In this document: positions 16,032 to 24,078 of the stretch, piece after piece
Position numbering within the stretch: position 1 is the first letter of the stretch
Layout: each line of letters begins with the position of its first letter
From: a bacterium
GTDB lineage: Bacteria; Sysuimicrobiota; Sysuimicrobiia; Sysuimicrobiales; Segetimicrobiaceae
Assembly: GCA_035308905.1 (NCBI GenBank)
Contig: DATGFS010000007.1
Span: 1 to 43,053 of the forward strand
Length of the DNA stretch: 43,053 nucleotides
Direction of reading: 5' to 3'
Translations under genes and position numbers: made by a program
Notes under the pieces: model-generated
Databases searched by the model: none
What the model saw: only the letters and a program-made list of their open reading frames with translations
What the model was told of the DNA's origin: nothing

Positions 16032-16970
16032 GTGGCACGCACCCGCGCGAAAGTCTCCATCGTCGGCGCCGGCAACGTCGGACATTCCGCCGCCCAGTGG
16101 ATCGTCTCCCGGCGGCTGGCCGACGTGGTGCTCGTCGACGTGATCGAGGGCATGCCCCAGGGCAAGGCCCTCGATCTCAACGAGGCCGGTCCGATCGAGG
16201 GCTTCGACCTGCGCGTCATCGGGACCAACCGGTACGACGAGACCGAGGGCTCCGACGTCGTGGTCATCGTCGCCGGCGTGGCGCGGAAGCCCGGCATGAG
16301 CCGCGAAGATCTTCTCAACGTGAACGCCGGGATCGTCCGCAACGTGACCCAGGAAGTCACGAAGCGGTCGCCGGGCGCCTGCCTCATCGTCGTGACGAAC
16401 CCGCTGGACGCGATGGTCTATCTCGCCTACAAGGTCAGCGGGTTTGCCCCGGAGCGCGTGATGGGGCAGAGCGGCGCGCTCGACGGCACTCGGTTCCGGA
16501 CGTTCATCGCCGAGGCCGCCGGCGTTTCCGTGCTGGACGTCTCGGCGATGGTCGTCGGGGCCCACAGCGATACGCACATGGTCCCGCTGGCGAGCCAGGC
16601 CACGATCGGCGGGCTGCCGCTCGCCAAATGGCTGCCGGCCGACCGGATCGCGGCGCTCGTGGAGCGTACGCGCAAGGGCGGCGCCGAGATCGTCAATTTG
16701 TTGAAGACCGGCAGCGCATTTTTCGCGCCCGGCGCGGCGATCACGCAGATGATCGAGGCGATCCTGCTCGACCGCAAGCGCGTGCTGCCGGTCTCCGCGT
16801 ATCTCACGGGGCAGTACGGCGTGCGCGACCTCTACGTCGGCACGCCGGTCGTGCTCGGGGCCGCGGGCATCGAGCGTATCCTCGAAGCGCCGCTGTCGGG
16901 CGACGAGCGCACGGCCTTCGACGCCGCGGTGGCGAGCATCCGCGAAAACGTCGCGCTGCTCAAGCTGTAG
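16032..16970 (+). CDS. mdh: Malate dehydrogenase (LDH-like type)
   Basis: This 312-aa enzyme interconverts malate and oxaloacetate with NAD. It has VSIVGAGNVGHSAA (Rossmann), VLVDVIEG with the NAD-selecting acidic residue, VAGVARKPGMSREDLL with the malate-binding arginines, VVTNPLDAMVYLAYK and GQSGALDGTRFRTFIA. The active-site histidine loop is GAHSDTHMVPLASQ. This is one residue longer than the usual GGHGDTMVPL of LDH-like Mdh and equals in length the loop GGHSGxTxxPLxSQ of E. coli/mitochondrial Mdh, an odd mixture. GTG 16032 is chosen because GGGGAG lies 7 nt upstream; an in-frame GTG at 16014 lies in the hairpin. Confidence 0.92.
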   Translation: MARTRAKVSIVGAGNVGHSAAQWIVSRRLADVVLVDVIEGMPQGKALDLNEAGPIEGFDLRVIGTNRYDETEGSDVVVIVAGVARKPGMSREDLLNVNAGIVRNVTQEVTKRSPGACLIVVTNPLDAMVYLAYKVSGFAPERVMGQSGALDGTRFRTFIAEAAGVSVLDVSAMVVGAHSDTHMVPLASQATIGGLPLAKWLPADRIAALVERTRKGGAEIVNLLKTGSAFFAPGAAITQMIEAILLDRKRVLPVSAYLTGQYGVRDLYVGTPVVLGAAGIERILEAPLSGDERTAFDAAVASIRENVALLKL

Positions 16971-16992
16971 CGCGCAGTCGGCGGCCTCCGGC

Positions 16993-18138
16993 ATGAAACT
17001 GCACGAGTACCAGGCCAAAGAGGTCTTCGCCCGCTACGGCCTGCCCGTTCAGACCGGCACCGTGATCGACCGCCCCGACGCCGTGCGCGGTCTGTCGATC
17101 CAATATCCCGTGGTCGTGAAGGCGCAGGTGCTGGTCGGCGGCCGCGGCAAAGCGGGCGGCGTCAAGCTGGCCAAGACCCCGGCCGAGGCGGAGGCGCACG
17201 CGCGGGCCATCCTCGGGATGGACATCAAGGGCGAGCGCGTCGGGCGCGTCCTCGTCGTCCCCGCCGCGGATATCGAGGCGGAGTACTATCTCGCGTTCGT
17301 CACTGACCGCGCGGCCCGCCGGGTCGCCGGCATCGCATCGGCGGCCGGCGGCGTCGAGATCGAGACCGTCGCCCGGGAATCGCCGGAGAAGATCGCGCGG
17401 CTCGACGTCGATCCGTGTCTCGGCGTGCCGTCCTTCGTCGCGCGCGGCCTCGGCCGGCGCCTGGGCTTCAGCGGGACGCTGCTCGAGGAGTTCACCCGCA
17501 TCGCCGCGATTCTCTACCGGCTGTACTGGGACGAGGACGCCGACCTCGCGGAGATCAATCCGCTCGCCCGCGTCGGCGGCCACCTCCTCTGCGTGGACGC
17601 TAAGCTCGTGCTCGACGACAACGCGGCCTACCGGCACCGCGATCTTCCGCCGTCCGAGGAGATGACGCCCCTCGAGCGCGAGGCGCGCGAGCACGGCCTG
17701 GCCTACGTCGAGCTCGAGGGCGACATCGCGGTGATCGGCAACGGCGCGGGGCTCGTCATGAGCACGCTCGACCTCCTCGCGCACTTCGGCGGCCGGGCGG
17801 CCAACTTTCTCGACGTCGGCGGCGGCGCGAGCGAAGAGGGCATGCAGACGGCGATCGAGCTCGTCCAGCGCAAGCCCGGCGTGCGCGCGCTGTTCATCAA
17901 CATCTTCGGCGGGATCACCCGCTGCGACGACATCGCGCGCGGCATCGTGAAGCGCCCGCCGCGCGTGCCGGCGAGCATCCGGCTGACCGGGACGAACGAG
18001 GTGGAGGCGCGCGAGATTCTGAAAACGGCCGGCATCACGGCCGGCATCGACCCGGAGGAGGGCGCCCGCGCCGCGGTGGCGCTCGCGAAAGGCGCCGGCG
18101 GTGCGTCCGGCTCGGCCGCCAAGGGAGGGCCGCGCTGA
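16993..18138 (+). CDS. sucC: Succinyl-CoA ligase (ADP-forming) beta subunit
   Basis: SucC is the nucleotide-binding subunit of succinyl-CoA synthetase, which makes ATP or GTP from succinyl-CoA. The 381-aa protein begins [19 protein letters not shown], has the ATP-grasp region [19 protein letters not shown], the metal-binding [10 protein letters not shown] and [16 protein letters not shown] where the subunits meet. The length is normal apart from an Ala/Gly/Ser-rich tail after residue ~365. The ribosome-binding site before ATG 16993 is weak, so translation may depend on upstream mdh 22 nt away. Its stop shares one base with the sucD ATG. Confidence 0.94.
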   Translation: MKLHEYQAKEVFARYGLPVQTGTVIDRPDAVRGLSIQYPVVVKAQVLVGGRGKAGGVKLAKTPAEAEAHARAILGMDIKGERVGRVLVVPAADIEAEYYLAFVTDRAARRVAGIASAAGGVEIETVARESPEKIARLDVDPCLGVPSFVARGLGRRLGFSGTLLEEFTRIAAILYRLYWDEDADLAEINPLARVGGHLLCVDAKLVLDDNAAYRHRDLPPSEEMTPLEREAREHGLAYVELEGDIAVIGNGAGLVMSTLDLLAHFGGRAANFLDVGGGASEEGMQTAIELVQRKPGVRALFINIFGGITRCDDIARGIVKRPPRVPASIRLTGTNEVEAREILKTAGITAGIDPEEGARAAVALAKGAGGASGSAAKGGPR

Positions 18139-19004
18139 TGGCGGTCCTCGTCGGCCGGCAGACCCGGCTGCTCGTCCAGGGGATCACCGGCTACCAGGGG
18201 GCGTTCCACGCCAAGCAGAGCCTCGACGCCGGCACGGCCGTCGTCGCCGGCGTCACGCCCGGCAAGGGCGGGACGCGGGTCCACGACGTTCCGGTGTTCG
18301 ATACGGTGGAAGAGGCGGCGCGCGAGACCGGCGCCAACGCCTGCGTGATCTTCGTGCCTGCGCGGTTCGCGCGCGAGGCGGCCCTGGAGGCAATCGCGGC
18401 GCATCTCGACCCGGTCGTCATGATCACAGAAGGCATGCCGGTGCACGATGCCATCGAAGCCGTCGCCTACGCCCGCCGGCAGGGCGTGCGCCTGCTCGGG
18501 CCCAACGGGCCCGGCGTCACGACCGCCGGCCAGTGCCGCGTCGGCATCATGCCGTGGCATCTGTTTACGCCGGGACCGGTCGGCGTCGTTTCGCGCAGCG
18601 GCACGTTGACCTACGAGGTCGTGGCCGGGCTGACCCGCGCCGGGCTCGGACAGTCCACGGCCGTCGGGCTCGGCGGCGATCCGGTCGTGGGCACGTCGTT
18701 CGTCGAGGCGCTGGAGTGGTTCGGCGCCGACCCCGACACCAAGGCCGTCGTCCTGATCGGAGAGATCGGCGGCAGCGCCGAGGAGGACGCGGCGCGCTAC
18801 ATCGCGCGGTCGCTCAAGAAGCCGGTGGTCTCGTACATCGCCGGCCGCACCGCCCCGCCCGGGAAACGCATGGGACACGCGGGCGCCGTGATCTCCGGCA
18901 CGGAGGGGACCGCGGAGCACAAGGTCGCGGCGCTCGAAGCCGCGGGTGTCGCCGTGGCGCCGCTCGTGAGCCAGGTTCCCGCGCTGGTGCGCACCCGGCT
19001 CTAG
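18138..19004 (+). CDS. sucD: Succinyl-CoA ligase alpha subunit
   Basis: SucD binds CoA and carries the phosphohistidine intermediate. The 288-aa protein shows [18 protein letters not shown] (CoA-binding Rossmann), [27 protein letters not shown], and [22 protein letters not shown] contains the catalytic histidine. TGATG coupling with sucC implies stoichiometric synthesis. It closes the sdh-mdh-suc run, and the next gene has its own promoter. No 2-oxoglutarate dehydrogenase, fumarase, aconitase or citrate synthase is in the window. Confidence 0.95.
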   Translation: MAVLVGRQTRLLVQGITGYQGAFHAKQSLDAGTAVVAGVTPGKGGTRVHDVPVFDTVEEAARETGANACVIFVPARFAREAALEAIAAHLDPVVMITEGMPVHDAIEAVAYARRQGVRLLGPNGPGVTTAGQCRVGIMPWHLFTPGPVGVVSRSGTLTYEVVAGLTRAGLGQSTAVGLGGDPVVGTSFVEALEWFGADPDTKAVVLIGEIGGSAEEDAARYIARSLKKPVVSYIAGRTAPPGKRMGHAGAVISGTEGTAEHKVAALEAAGVAVAPLVSQVPALVRTRL

Positions 19005-19026
19005 CCCGCCCCGCGGGGCCGCGGGC
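19004..19026 (+). terminator. Nested GC inverted repeat after sucD
   Basis: GCCCGC (19004-19009) pairs with GCGGGC (19021-19026), and inside it CCCGCGGG (19010-19017) is itself palindromic. The structure begins at the last base of the sucD stop codon and ends just before the next promoter, which fits an operon boundary. No T tract follows, so the terminator call is tentative. Confidence 0.4.
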
Positions 19027-19034
19027 GCCGGTCC

Positions 19035-19043
19035 TGGTATAAT
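19035..19043 (+). promoter_or_regulatory. Consensus extended -10 promoter almost on the start codon
   Basis: TGGTATAAT is a perfect extended -10 (TGn-TATAAT). No -35 hexamer is visible, which is usual for extended -10 promoters. Transcription would start near 19050, about 3 nt before the ATG at 19053, so the mRNA would be leaderless or nearly so. The GAGGG at 19045-19049 could act as a ribosome-binding site only if transcription begins further upstream. Confidence 0.6.
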
Positions 19044-19052
19044 AGAGGGTAG

Positions 19053-19394
19053 ATGGCATTTCTAATCCGCTGGCTGATCAACGCCGTGGCGCTGTATCTG
19101 ACGACGCTGGTCGTGCCCGGCGTCCGGGTCACCAGCTTCGGCGGGGCCGTGCTGGCGGCGCTGGTGCTCGGCGTCGTCAACGCGGTGCTGCGGCCGGTGA
19201 TCCTGCTGTTGACCCTGCCGCTCAACATCCTGACGCTCGGCCTGTTCACGTTCGTCGTCAACGCCTTCATGCTCTACCTCGTCGCGGTCGCGACCCACCA
19301 GCTCGTGCTGCAGAGCGCGCTCGCGGCGTTTGTCGGCGCCATCGTCCTGAGCGTCATCAGCTTCGTCCTGTCCCACCTGGTGGCGGACGCGTGA
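19053..19394 (+). CDS. Phage holin family 4 (mycobacterial four-TM holin-like) membrane protein
   Basis: This 113-aa protein is almost entirely hydrophobic, with four predicted transmembrane helices. FLIRWLINAVALYLTTLVVPGV, LVLGVVNAVLRPVILLLTLPLN and LTLGLFTFVVNAFMLYLV are the typical blocks of the DUF360/phage_holin_4_2 family. Despite the name, these proteins are widespread chromosomal membrane proteins of unknown function, and nothing here indicates a phage. It heads a three-gene unit with rapZ and yvcK, overlapping rapZ as GTGA. Confidence 0.85.
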   Translation: MAFLIRWLINAVALYLTTLVVPGVRVTSFGGAVLAALVLGVVNAVLRPVILLLTLPLNILTLGLFTFVVNAFMLYLVAVATHQLVLQSALAAFVGAIVLSVISFVLSHLVADA

Positions 19395-20293
19395 AGTCGC
19401 TGCAGGCCGCGCCCGGTCCCAGGCCGCCGGCGACGGACGACATCGAGTTCCTGATCGTCACCGGTCTGAGCGGCGCCGGCAAGTCCCAGGCCACGCACGC
19501 GCTCGAGGACCTCGGCTTTTTCTGCGTCGACAACCTGCCCCCGGCGCTCGTGACGAAATTCGCGGAAATCGTCCGCGAGTCGCAGGGGCGCATCCGGCGG
19601 GTCGCGCTCGTGATGGACGTCCGGGGCGGCGAGTTCTTCAACTCGCTCGACGCGGCGCTCCAGGCGCTCGCCGGCATGGGCATCCGGGCGCAGATCCTGT
19701 TCCTCGACGCCTCCGACGAGGTGCTGGTGCGGCGGTTCGAGGAGACGCGGCGCAAGCATCCGCTCGGCGGCAGCGTCCTCGACGGGATCCGCAGCGAGCG
19801 GCGCCGCCTGCAGCCGCTGAAGGAACGAGCGCACAAGGTGATCGATACGAGTGCGCTCACGGCGCGCGAGCTGCGCGAGGAACTGGCGGAAGCGTTCGTG
19901 CGGACCAACGCCCAGCGGACCCTGACCGTCGGCGTCACGTCGTTCGGGTACAAGTACGGCATCCCGATCGACGCCGATCTGGTCTTCGACGTGCGCTTCC
20001 TGCCGAACCCGCACTACGTCGAGACGCTGCGCGCGCTGCCCGGCAGCAGCCCTGAGGTGCGGGAGTACGTGCTGCGCTCCGACGACACGCGCGAGTTCCA
20101 GCGGCGCCTCCACGACATGCTCGGCTACCTCCTGCCGCGGTACACGGCCGAGGGCAAGTCGCACCTGACGATCGCGATCGGGTGCACGGGCGGAAAACAT
20201 CGGTCGGTCGTCATCAGCGAGGACCTGGCGCGGTTCATCCGCACGCTCGGCTACACGGTGCGCCTGAAGCACCGCGACGTGCGGAAAGAATGA
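19391..20293 (+). CDS. rapZ: RNase adapter / nucleotide-binding protein RapZ (YvcJ)
   Basis: This 300-aa P-loop ATPase belongs to the RapZ/YvcJ family. In E. coli RapZ guides RNase E to the small RNA GlmZ and senses glucosamine-6-phosphate. In Gram-positives YvcJ has a nucleotide-hydrolysing role linked to cell-envelope metabolism. Walker A is GLSGAGKS (residues 25-32); FFCVDNLPPALV follows, and the C-terminal domain has FDVRFLPNPHY and IGCTGGKHRSVV. It has a ~16-residue N-terminal extension if GTG 19391 is used. The neighbours holin-IV and yvcK match the conserved rapZ-yvcK pairing of many Gram-positive bacteria. Confidence 0.94.
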   Translation: MKSLQAAPGPRPPATDDIEFLIVTGLSGAGKSQATHALEDLGFFCVDNLPPALVTKFAEIVRESQGRIRRVALVMDVRGGEFFNSLDAALQALAGMGIRAQILFLDASDEVLVRRFEETRRKHPLGGSVLDGIRSERRRLQPLKERAHKVIDTSALTARELREELAEAFVRTNAQRTLTVGVTSFGYKYGIPIDADLVFDVRFLPNPHYVETLRALPGSSPEVREYVLRSDDTREFQRRLHDMLGYLLPRYTAEGKSHLTIAIGCTGGKHRSVVISEDLARFIRTLGYTVRLKHRDVRKE

Positions 20294-21780
20294 GTCCCGA
20301 CTCCGCGGGACGGCCCGGCCCCGACTCCGCGGGGCGGCCCGGCCCCGACTCCGCGGGGCGGCCCGGCCTCAACGGGGAGGGAACCCCGGCGGAGCGCCTC
20401 CCGCGGGGCCGTCCCTCGCAGGCGGGAAGCGAGGCGGCCGCGCGCGTGCGCAGCGCGGTCCGCCACTGGATCCGCTGGCTCGAGCCCGGCCTCGGCGTCA
20501 AGCGCTGGATTCTCTTGATCGCCGTCGGCGTGCTGCTGGTCAGCACCGGCGTGGCGCTGATCGTCGACGTCAAGCTGCTCGGCGTCCTGGAGCTGGCCAT
20601 CATCCGCGCGGTCGACGTCGCGTACGCCGTGACCGGACACGTGCTGTCGCCGGTGATGGGGGGTTTCGCGCTGCTCCTGGCCGGCCTGGCCATGATCGCG
20701 TACGGGCTGCAGGCCACGATCCGCTCGATCGTGGATGTCTTCCTGCCGCGGGGAGATCCGCGCCTCGTCGAGCTGCTCGTCCAACAGCGCGCGCTGCAGC
20801 GGGGGCCCAAGATCGTGGCGCTCGGCGGCGGGACCGGTCTCGGCACGCTGCTGCGCGGTCTCAAAAGAGTCTCGACGAACATCACGGCGGTGGTGACCGT
20901 CTTCGACGACGGCGGCTCCTCCGGCCGGCTGCGCCGCGAGCAGGGCATCCTGCCGCCCGGCGACATCCGGAACTGCCTCGTGGCCCTGGCCGAGGCGGAG
21001 CCGCTGATGACGCAGCTCTTCGAGTACCGCTTCAAGGGCGGCGATCTCGACGGCCACAGCTTCGGCAACCTGTTCATCGCCAGCATGTCGCAGGTGGCCG
21101 GCGACCTCGAGACCGCGGTCAAAGAGAGCGGCAAGGTGCTGGCCATCCGCGGGCGGGTGCTGCCGACGACGCTTCACGACGTCACGCTCTGCGCCGAGTT
21201 CGAAGACGGGAGCATCGTCGAAGGGGAGTCGGCGATCACGAAGGCCGGGCGGACGGTCCGCCGGGTCTACCTCAAGCCGGCGTCGGTGCCGCCGCTCGCG
21301 GATGTGCTCGAGGCGATCGCCGACGCCGACATGATCGTGATCGGGCCCGGCAGCCTCTACACGAGCCTGCTGCCCAACCTCCTCGTGGAAGGCGTGGTCC
21401 AGGCGATCCGGCGCTCGCCGGCGCTCAAGGTGTACGTCTGCAACGTGATGACGCAGCATGGAGAGACCCGCGGCTTCAAAGCCTCCGAGCACGTCCGCGT
21501 GCTGCTGGACGAGGGAGGCCGGGGCCTCTTCGACCACGTCGTCGTCAACACGCGGCGGCCGCGCAGTCCCGAGCTGCTCGCGCGGTACGCGCAGGAACAG
21601 GCCGAGCCGGTGGAGGCCGACGCCGCGGCGGTCGAAGCGCTCGGCTGCCGCTGCGTGGCGGAAGACCTGCTGGCCGAGGACGGGCTGGTCCGGCACGACG
21701 CGCGCAAGGTCACCGCGGTGCTGCTGCGCCTGTTGTCCACCGTGTCGCCCGAGCTGCGCCGCACGGTCGCGTCGCTGTAA
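20290..21780 (+). CDS. yvcK: YvcK-family gluconeogenesis / UDP-GlcNAc-binding factor with N-terminal membrane anchor
   Basis: The C-terminal ~320 residues are the YvcK/CofD-like domain: KIVALGGGTGLGTLLRGLK, VFDDGGSSGRLRRE, LPPGDIRNCL, GHSFGNLFIAS and IGPGSLYTSLLPNLLV. YvcK proteins bind UDP-GlcNAc and affect cell shape, peptidoglycan synthesis and growth on gluconeogenic carbon. At 496 aa it is longer than the ~320-aa soluble form. The extra part is a low-complexity head with three PDSAGRPG repeats, then two transmembrane helices (near residues 77-98 and 118-142). The ATG overlaps the rapZ stop as ATGA. If translation began later, the repeat would be lost but the helices kept. Confidence 0.92.
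   Translation: MSPDSAGRPGPDSAGRPGPDSAGRPGLNGEGTPAERLPRGRPSQAGSEAAARVRSAVRHWIRWLEPGLGVKRWILLIAVGVLLVSTGVALIVDVKLLGVLELAIIRAVDVAYAVTGHVLSPVMGGFALLLAGLAMIAYGLQATIRSIVDVFLPRGDPRLVELLVQQRALQRGPKIVALGGGTGLGTLLRGLKRVSTNITAVVTVFDDGGSSGRLRREQGILPPGDIRNCLVALAEAEPLMTQLFEYRFKGGDLDGHSFGNLFIASMSQVAGDLETAVKESGKVLAIRGRVLPTTLHDVTLCAEFEDGSIVEGESAITKAGRTVRRVYLKPASVPPLADVLEAIADADMIVIGPGSLYTSLLPNLLVEGVVQAIRRSPALKVYVCNVMTQHGETRGFKASEHVRVLLDEGGRGLFDHVVVNTRRPRSPELLARYAQEQAEPVEADAAAVEALGCRCVAEDLLAEDGLVRHDARKVTAVLLRLLSTVSPELRRTVASL
20296..20367 (+). repeat. Three tandem 24-bp repeats in the 5' end of yvcK
   Basis: Three consecutive 24-nt units encode PDSAGRPG each time. Units 2 and 3 are identical over their first 22-24 bases and unit 1 differs at one base (gggac against ggggc). 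The repeat is in frame, so gain or loss of a unit would change the protein by eight residues without a frameshift. Confidence 0.9.
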
Positions 21781-21803
21781 ATTCCGGAGACGGCATTGCA
21801 GGG

Positions 21804-21833
21804 TTGACACGCTTCCACGCCGGATACTACCAT
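21804..21833 (+). promoter_or_regulatory. Sigma70-type promoter of the nuo membrane-subunit operon
   Basis: A perfect TTGACA at 21804-21809 is followed after 18 nt by TACCAT at 21828-21833. Transcription would start near 21840, leaving a leader of ~78 nt before the nuoA ATG at 21918. The 137-nt gap after yvcK holds no other gene. AAGGGGGG upstream of the ATG is the ribosome-binding site. Confidence 0.55.
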
Positions 21834-21917
21834 CAGCCACGTGCCGCACGGTGTGCACCATTCTGACGGCCGCGCCACGCGTCCACTGCCGCACTGGGGC
21901 TCTAAGGGGGGACGACG

Positions 21918-22274
21918 ATGCTGCTCGACTGGGGCTACGTCGCCATCTTCGCGCTGGTCGGTGCGGGGATGGTCTCGCTCCCTCTCCTGATCATCTGGCT
22001 GATCTCACCGCGCAGCGACTATCCGCAGAAGTTCGAGACCTATGAGTCCGGCGTGCCGACGATCGGGCAGGCCTGGTCGCAGTTTCACGTGCGGTACTAC
22101 CTGTTCTCGCTCGTCTTCGTCGTCTTCGACGTCGAGATCATCTACCTGTATCCGTGGGCCGTCGTGGCGCGCAGCCTCGGCGCCGCCGCGTTTTGGGAGA
22201 TGCTGGTGTTCCTCGTGATCCTGGTGCTCGGGCTCGCCTACGCGTGGCGCCGCGGCGCCCTGGAGTGGACGTAG
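21918..22274 (+). CDS. nuoA: NADH-quinone oxidoreductase subunit A
   Basis: NuoA is a small three-helix membrane subunit of complex I near the quinone site. The 118-aa product has the full-length family pattern, with FETYESGVPTIGQAW and FHVRYYLFSLVFVVFDVEIIYLYPW as the diagnostic blocks (conserved Glu in FDVE). It is first in the operon, behind its own promoter. In most genomes nuoA is followed by nuoB, nuoC and nuoD; here it is followed 14 nt later by nuoH. Confidence 0.95.
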   Translation: MLLDWGYVAIFALVGAGMVSLPLLIIWLISPRSDYPQKFETYESGVPTIGQAWSQFHVRYYLFSLVFVVFDVEIIYLYPWAVVARSLGAAAFWEMLVFLVILVLGLAYAWRRGALEWT

Positions 22275-22288
22275 GAGCCGCCGGGCCG

Positions 22289-23269
22289 ATGGGCTGGATC
22301 TGGGACGTCCTCCGCGCAATCGTCGGCACGATCATCATCTTCTCCGCGGTCGCGTTCATCGCGGTGATGTTCGGCGTGCTGCTCGAGCGCAAGATCAGCG
22401 CGTGGATGCAGAGCCGCCTCGGGCCCAAACACGTCGGCCCGCAGGGCCTGCTCCAGACGGTGGCCGACACGATCAAACTCCTCCAGAAGGAGAACATCGT
22501 CCCGAGCCGCGCCGACCGGCTGATCTTCGCCAGCGCCGTCATCGTCGTGCCGCTCGCGGCACTCCTGGACTACGTGGTCATCCCGTTCGGCACGACGCGC
22601 TCCGGCCCGCTGATCTTCCGCGACCTCAACATCGGCGTGCTGTACTTCGCGGCCACTTCGTCCCTCGTCGTGGTCGGCATCCTCATGGCGGGGTGGGGAT
22701 CCAACAACAAATACGCGCTGCTCGGGGGGATGCGTTCCGCGGCGCAGATGGTCACATACGAGATCCCGATCGGGCTGGCGCTCGTCACGGTTGCGCTGAT
22801 GGCGGGGTCGCTGTCCACCGTGACGATCGTCAACGGGCAGGCGCGGCTGTGGTACATCGTGACGCAGCCGGTGGCGTTTCTGATCTTCCTCGTCGCGGCG
22901 ACGGCCGAGGTCAACCGGGTGCCGTTCGACCTGGTCGAGGCGGAGAGCGAACTGGTCGCCGGCTACTTCTCCGAATACAGCGGCATGCGCTTCGCGCTCT
23001 TCCAGCTGGGGGAATACGGCGAGATGTTTGCGATGGCGGCGATGGCCGTGACGCTGTTCCTCGGCGGCTGGCGCGGGCCGGTGCTGCCGCCGGTGCTGTG
23101 GTTCGTGATCAAGCTGTACGCGCTGATCTTCGTCTTCATGTGGGTGCGGTGGACGTACCCGCGCTTCCGGATCGATCAGATGCTCAACTTCTCGTGGAAG
23201 ATCCTGATCCCGGTGTCCGTCCTGAACCTCGTCGTGACGGCGTTCTTCGCGGTGGTAGTCCACCGGTGA
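22289..23269 (+). CDS. nuoH: NADH-quinone oxidoreductase subunit H
   Basis: NuoH is the membrane subunit that connects the quinone cavity to the proton-pumping arm. The 326-aa protein has about eight transmembrane helices. The family blocks are LLERKISAWMQSRLGPKHVGP, LLQTVADTIKLLQKE, AAQMVTYEIPIGL, ATAEVNRVPFDLVEAESELVAGYFSEYS and FRIDQMLNFSWKILIP. The acidic and arginine residues of the E-channel are present. ATG 22289 is the conserved start. It overlaps nuoJ as GTGA, and nuoI, normally found between H and J, is missing. Confidence 0.96.
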   Translation: MGWIWDVLRAIVGTIIIFSAVAFIAVMFGVLLERKISAWMQSRLGPKHVGPQGLLQTVADTIKLLQKENIVPSRADRLIFASAVIVVPLAALLDYVVIPFGTTRSGPLIFRDLNIGVLYFAATSSLVVVGILMAGWGSNNKYALLGGMRSAAQMVTYEIPIGLALVTVALMAGSLSTVTIVNGQARLWYIVTQPVAFLIFLVAATAEVNRVPFDLVEAESELVAGYFSEYSGMRFALFQLGEYGEMFAMAAMAVTLFLGGWRGPVLPPVLWFVIKLYALIFVFMWVRWTYPRFRIDQMLNFSWKILIPVSVLNLVVTAFFAVVVHR

Positions 23270-23760
23270 GCGGCGAGGCGATCGCCTTCTACGTGCTCGC
23301 GGCCGTCACGCTCGGTTCAGGCCTGGTCGTCGTCACGAGCAAGAACATGGTCCACAGCGCGGCGGCGCTCGTGCCGGCGTTCCTCGGCGCCACGGGCCTG
23401 TACATTCTATTGAACGCGGAGTTCGTGGCCGGCATCCAGGTGCTGATCTACGCCGGCGCCATCACCGTGCTGATTCTGTTCGCGATCATGCTGACCGAAG
23501 GCGGCACCGGCCTCGGCAGCCGCCAGCGCAACGAGCAGGCGGTCGTGGGCACGGCGGTCGCGGCGGCCATGGCCGCGCTGCTCATCGTCGTCGCCACCCG
23601 CACCGGGTGGACCGCGGGCAGCGGCACGCTGCCGCCGTACACGCCGGGGGCGATCGGCCAGAGCTTCCTTCGTCAGAACATCCTGGTGTTCGAAGGCACC
23701 TCGGTCGTGCTGCTGATCTCCCTCATGGGCGCGATCCTGATCGCGCGGCGGGAAGACTGA
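23266..23760 (+). CDS. nuoJ: NADH-quinone oxidoreductase subunit J
   Basis: NuoJ (164 aa) is a five-helix membrane subunit next to NuoK. Recognisable segments are VVTSKNMVHSAAALVPAFLGATGLYILL, AEFVAGIQVLIYAGAITVLILFAIMLT (the pi-bulge helix with the conserved tyrosine) and a final helix LLISLMGAILIARRED. The GTG start overlaps the nuoH stop, and nuoK begins 2 nt after its stop. This J-K spacing suggests tight translational coupling. Confidence 0.95.
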   Translation: MSGEAIAFYVLAAVTLGSGLVVVTSKNMVHSAAALVPAFLGATGLYILLNAEFVAGIQVLIYAGAITVLILFAIMLTEGGTGLGSRQRNEQAVVGTAVAAAMAALLIVVATRTGWTAGSGTLPPYTPGAIGQSFLRQNILVFEGTSVVLLISLMGAILIARRED

Positions 23761-23762
23761 CG

Positions 23763-24071
23763 ATGCCGGGTCTGACCCATTACCTCGTGGTGAGCGCGCT
23801 CCTGTTCGCGCTGGGGATCTTCGCGGTCGTGACGCGCCGGAACGCCGTCGCCATCCTGATGGGCGTCGAGTTGATGCTCAACGCCGCCAACATCAACCTG
23901 GTCGCGTTCAACAAGTACGTCGCGCCGGGCGCGATGCAGGGACAGATCTTCGCGCTCATCGTGATCACCCTCGCCGCGTGCGAGGCCGCGGTGGGGCTCG
24001 CGCTCGTGCTGGCCGCCTACCGGACCCTCGAGACGGTGTACCTCGACGAGATCAATGTGATGAAGTGGTGA
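23763..24071 (+). CDS. nuoK: NADH-quinone oxidoreductase subunit K
   Basis: NuoK (102 aa) is a three-helix subunit of the proton-translocating arm, related to MrpC. ILMGVELMLNAANINLVAFNKY holds the conserved membrane glutamate (in GVELMLNA), and ITLAACEAAVGLALVLA the second one. The length is normal. It sits between nuoJ and nuoL in the standard order, 7 nt before the nuoL GTG. Confidence 0.96.
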   Translation: MPGLTHYLVVSALLFALGIFAVVTRRNAVAILMGVELMLNAANINLVAFNKYVAPGAMQGQIFALIVITLAACEAAVGLALVLAAYRTLETVYLDEINVMKW

Positions 24072-24078
24072 GCGCGCG

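Noticed and set aside
16548-16590. Frameshift in the mdh active-site loop
   Set aside because: The frame stays open and conserved on both sides, and the extra residue matches the length of the E. coli-type loop, so it is a real variant.
19053-19394. Prophage remnant from the holin-like gene
   Set aside because: The family is a common chromosomal membrane protein. No endolysin, phage structural gene or att site is nearby.
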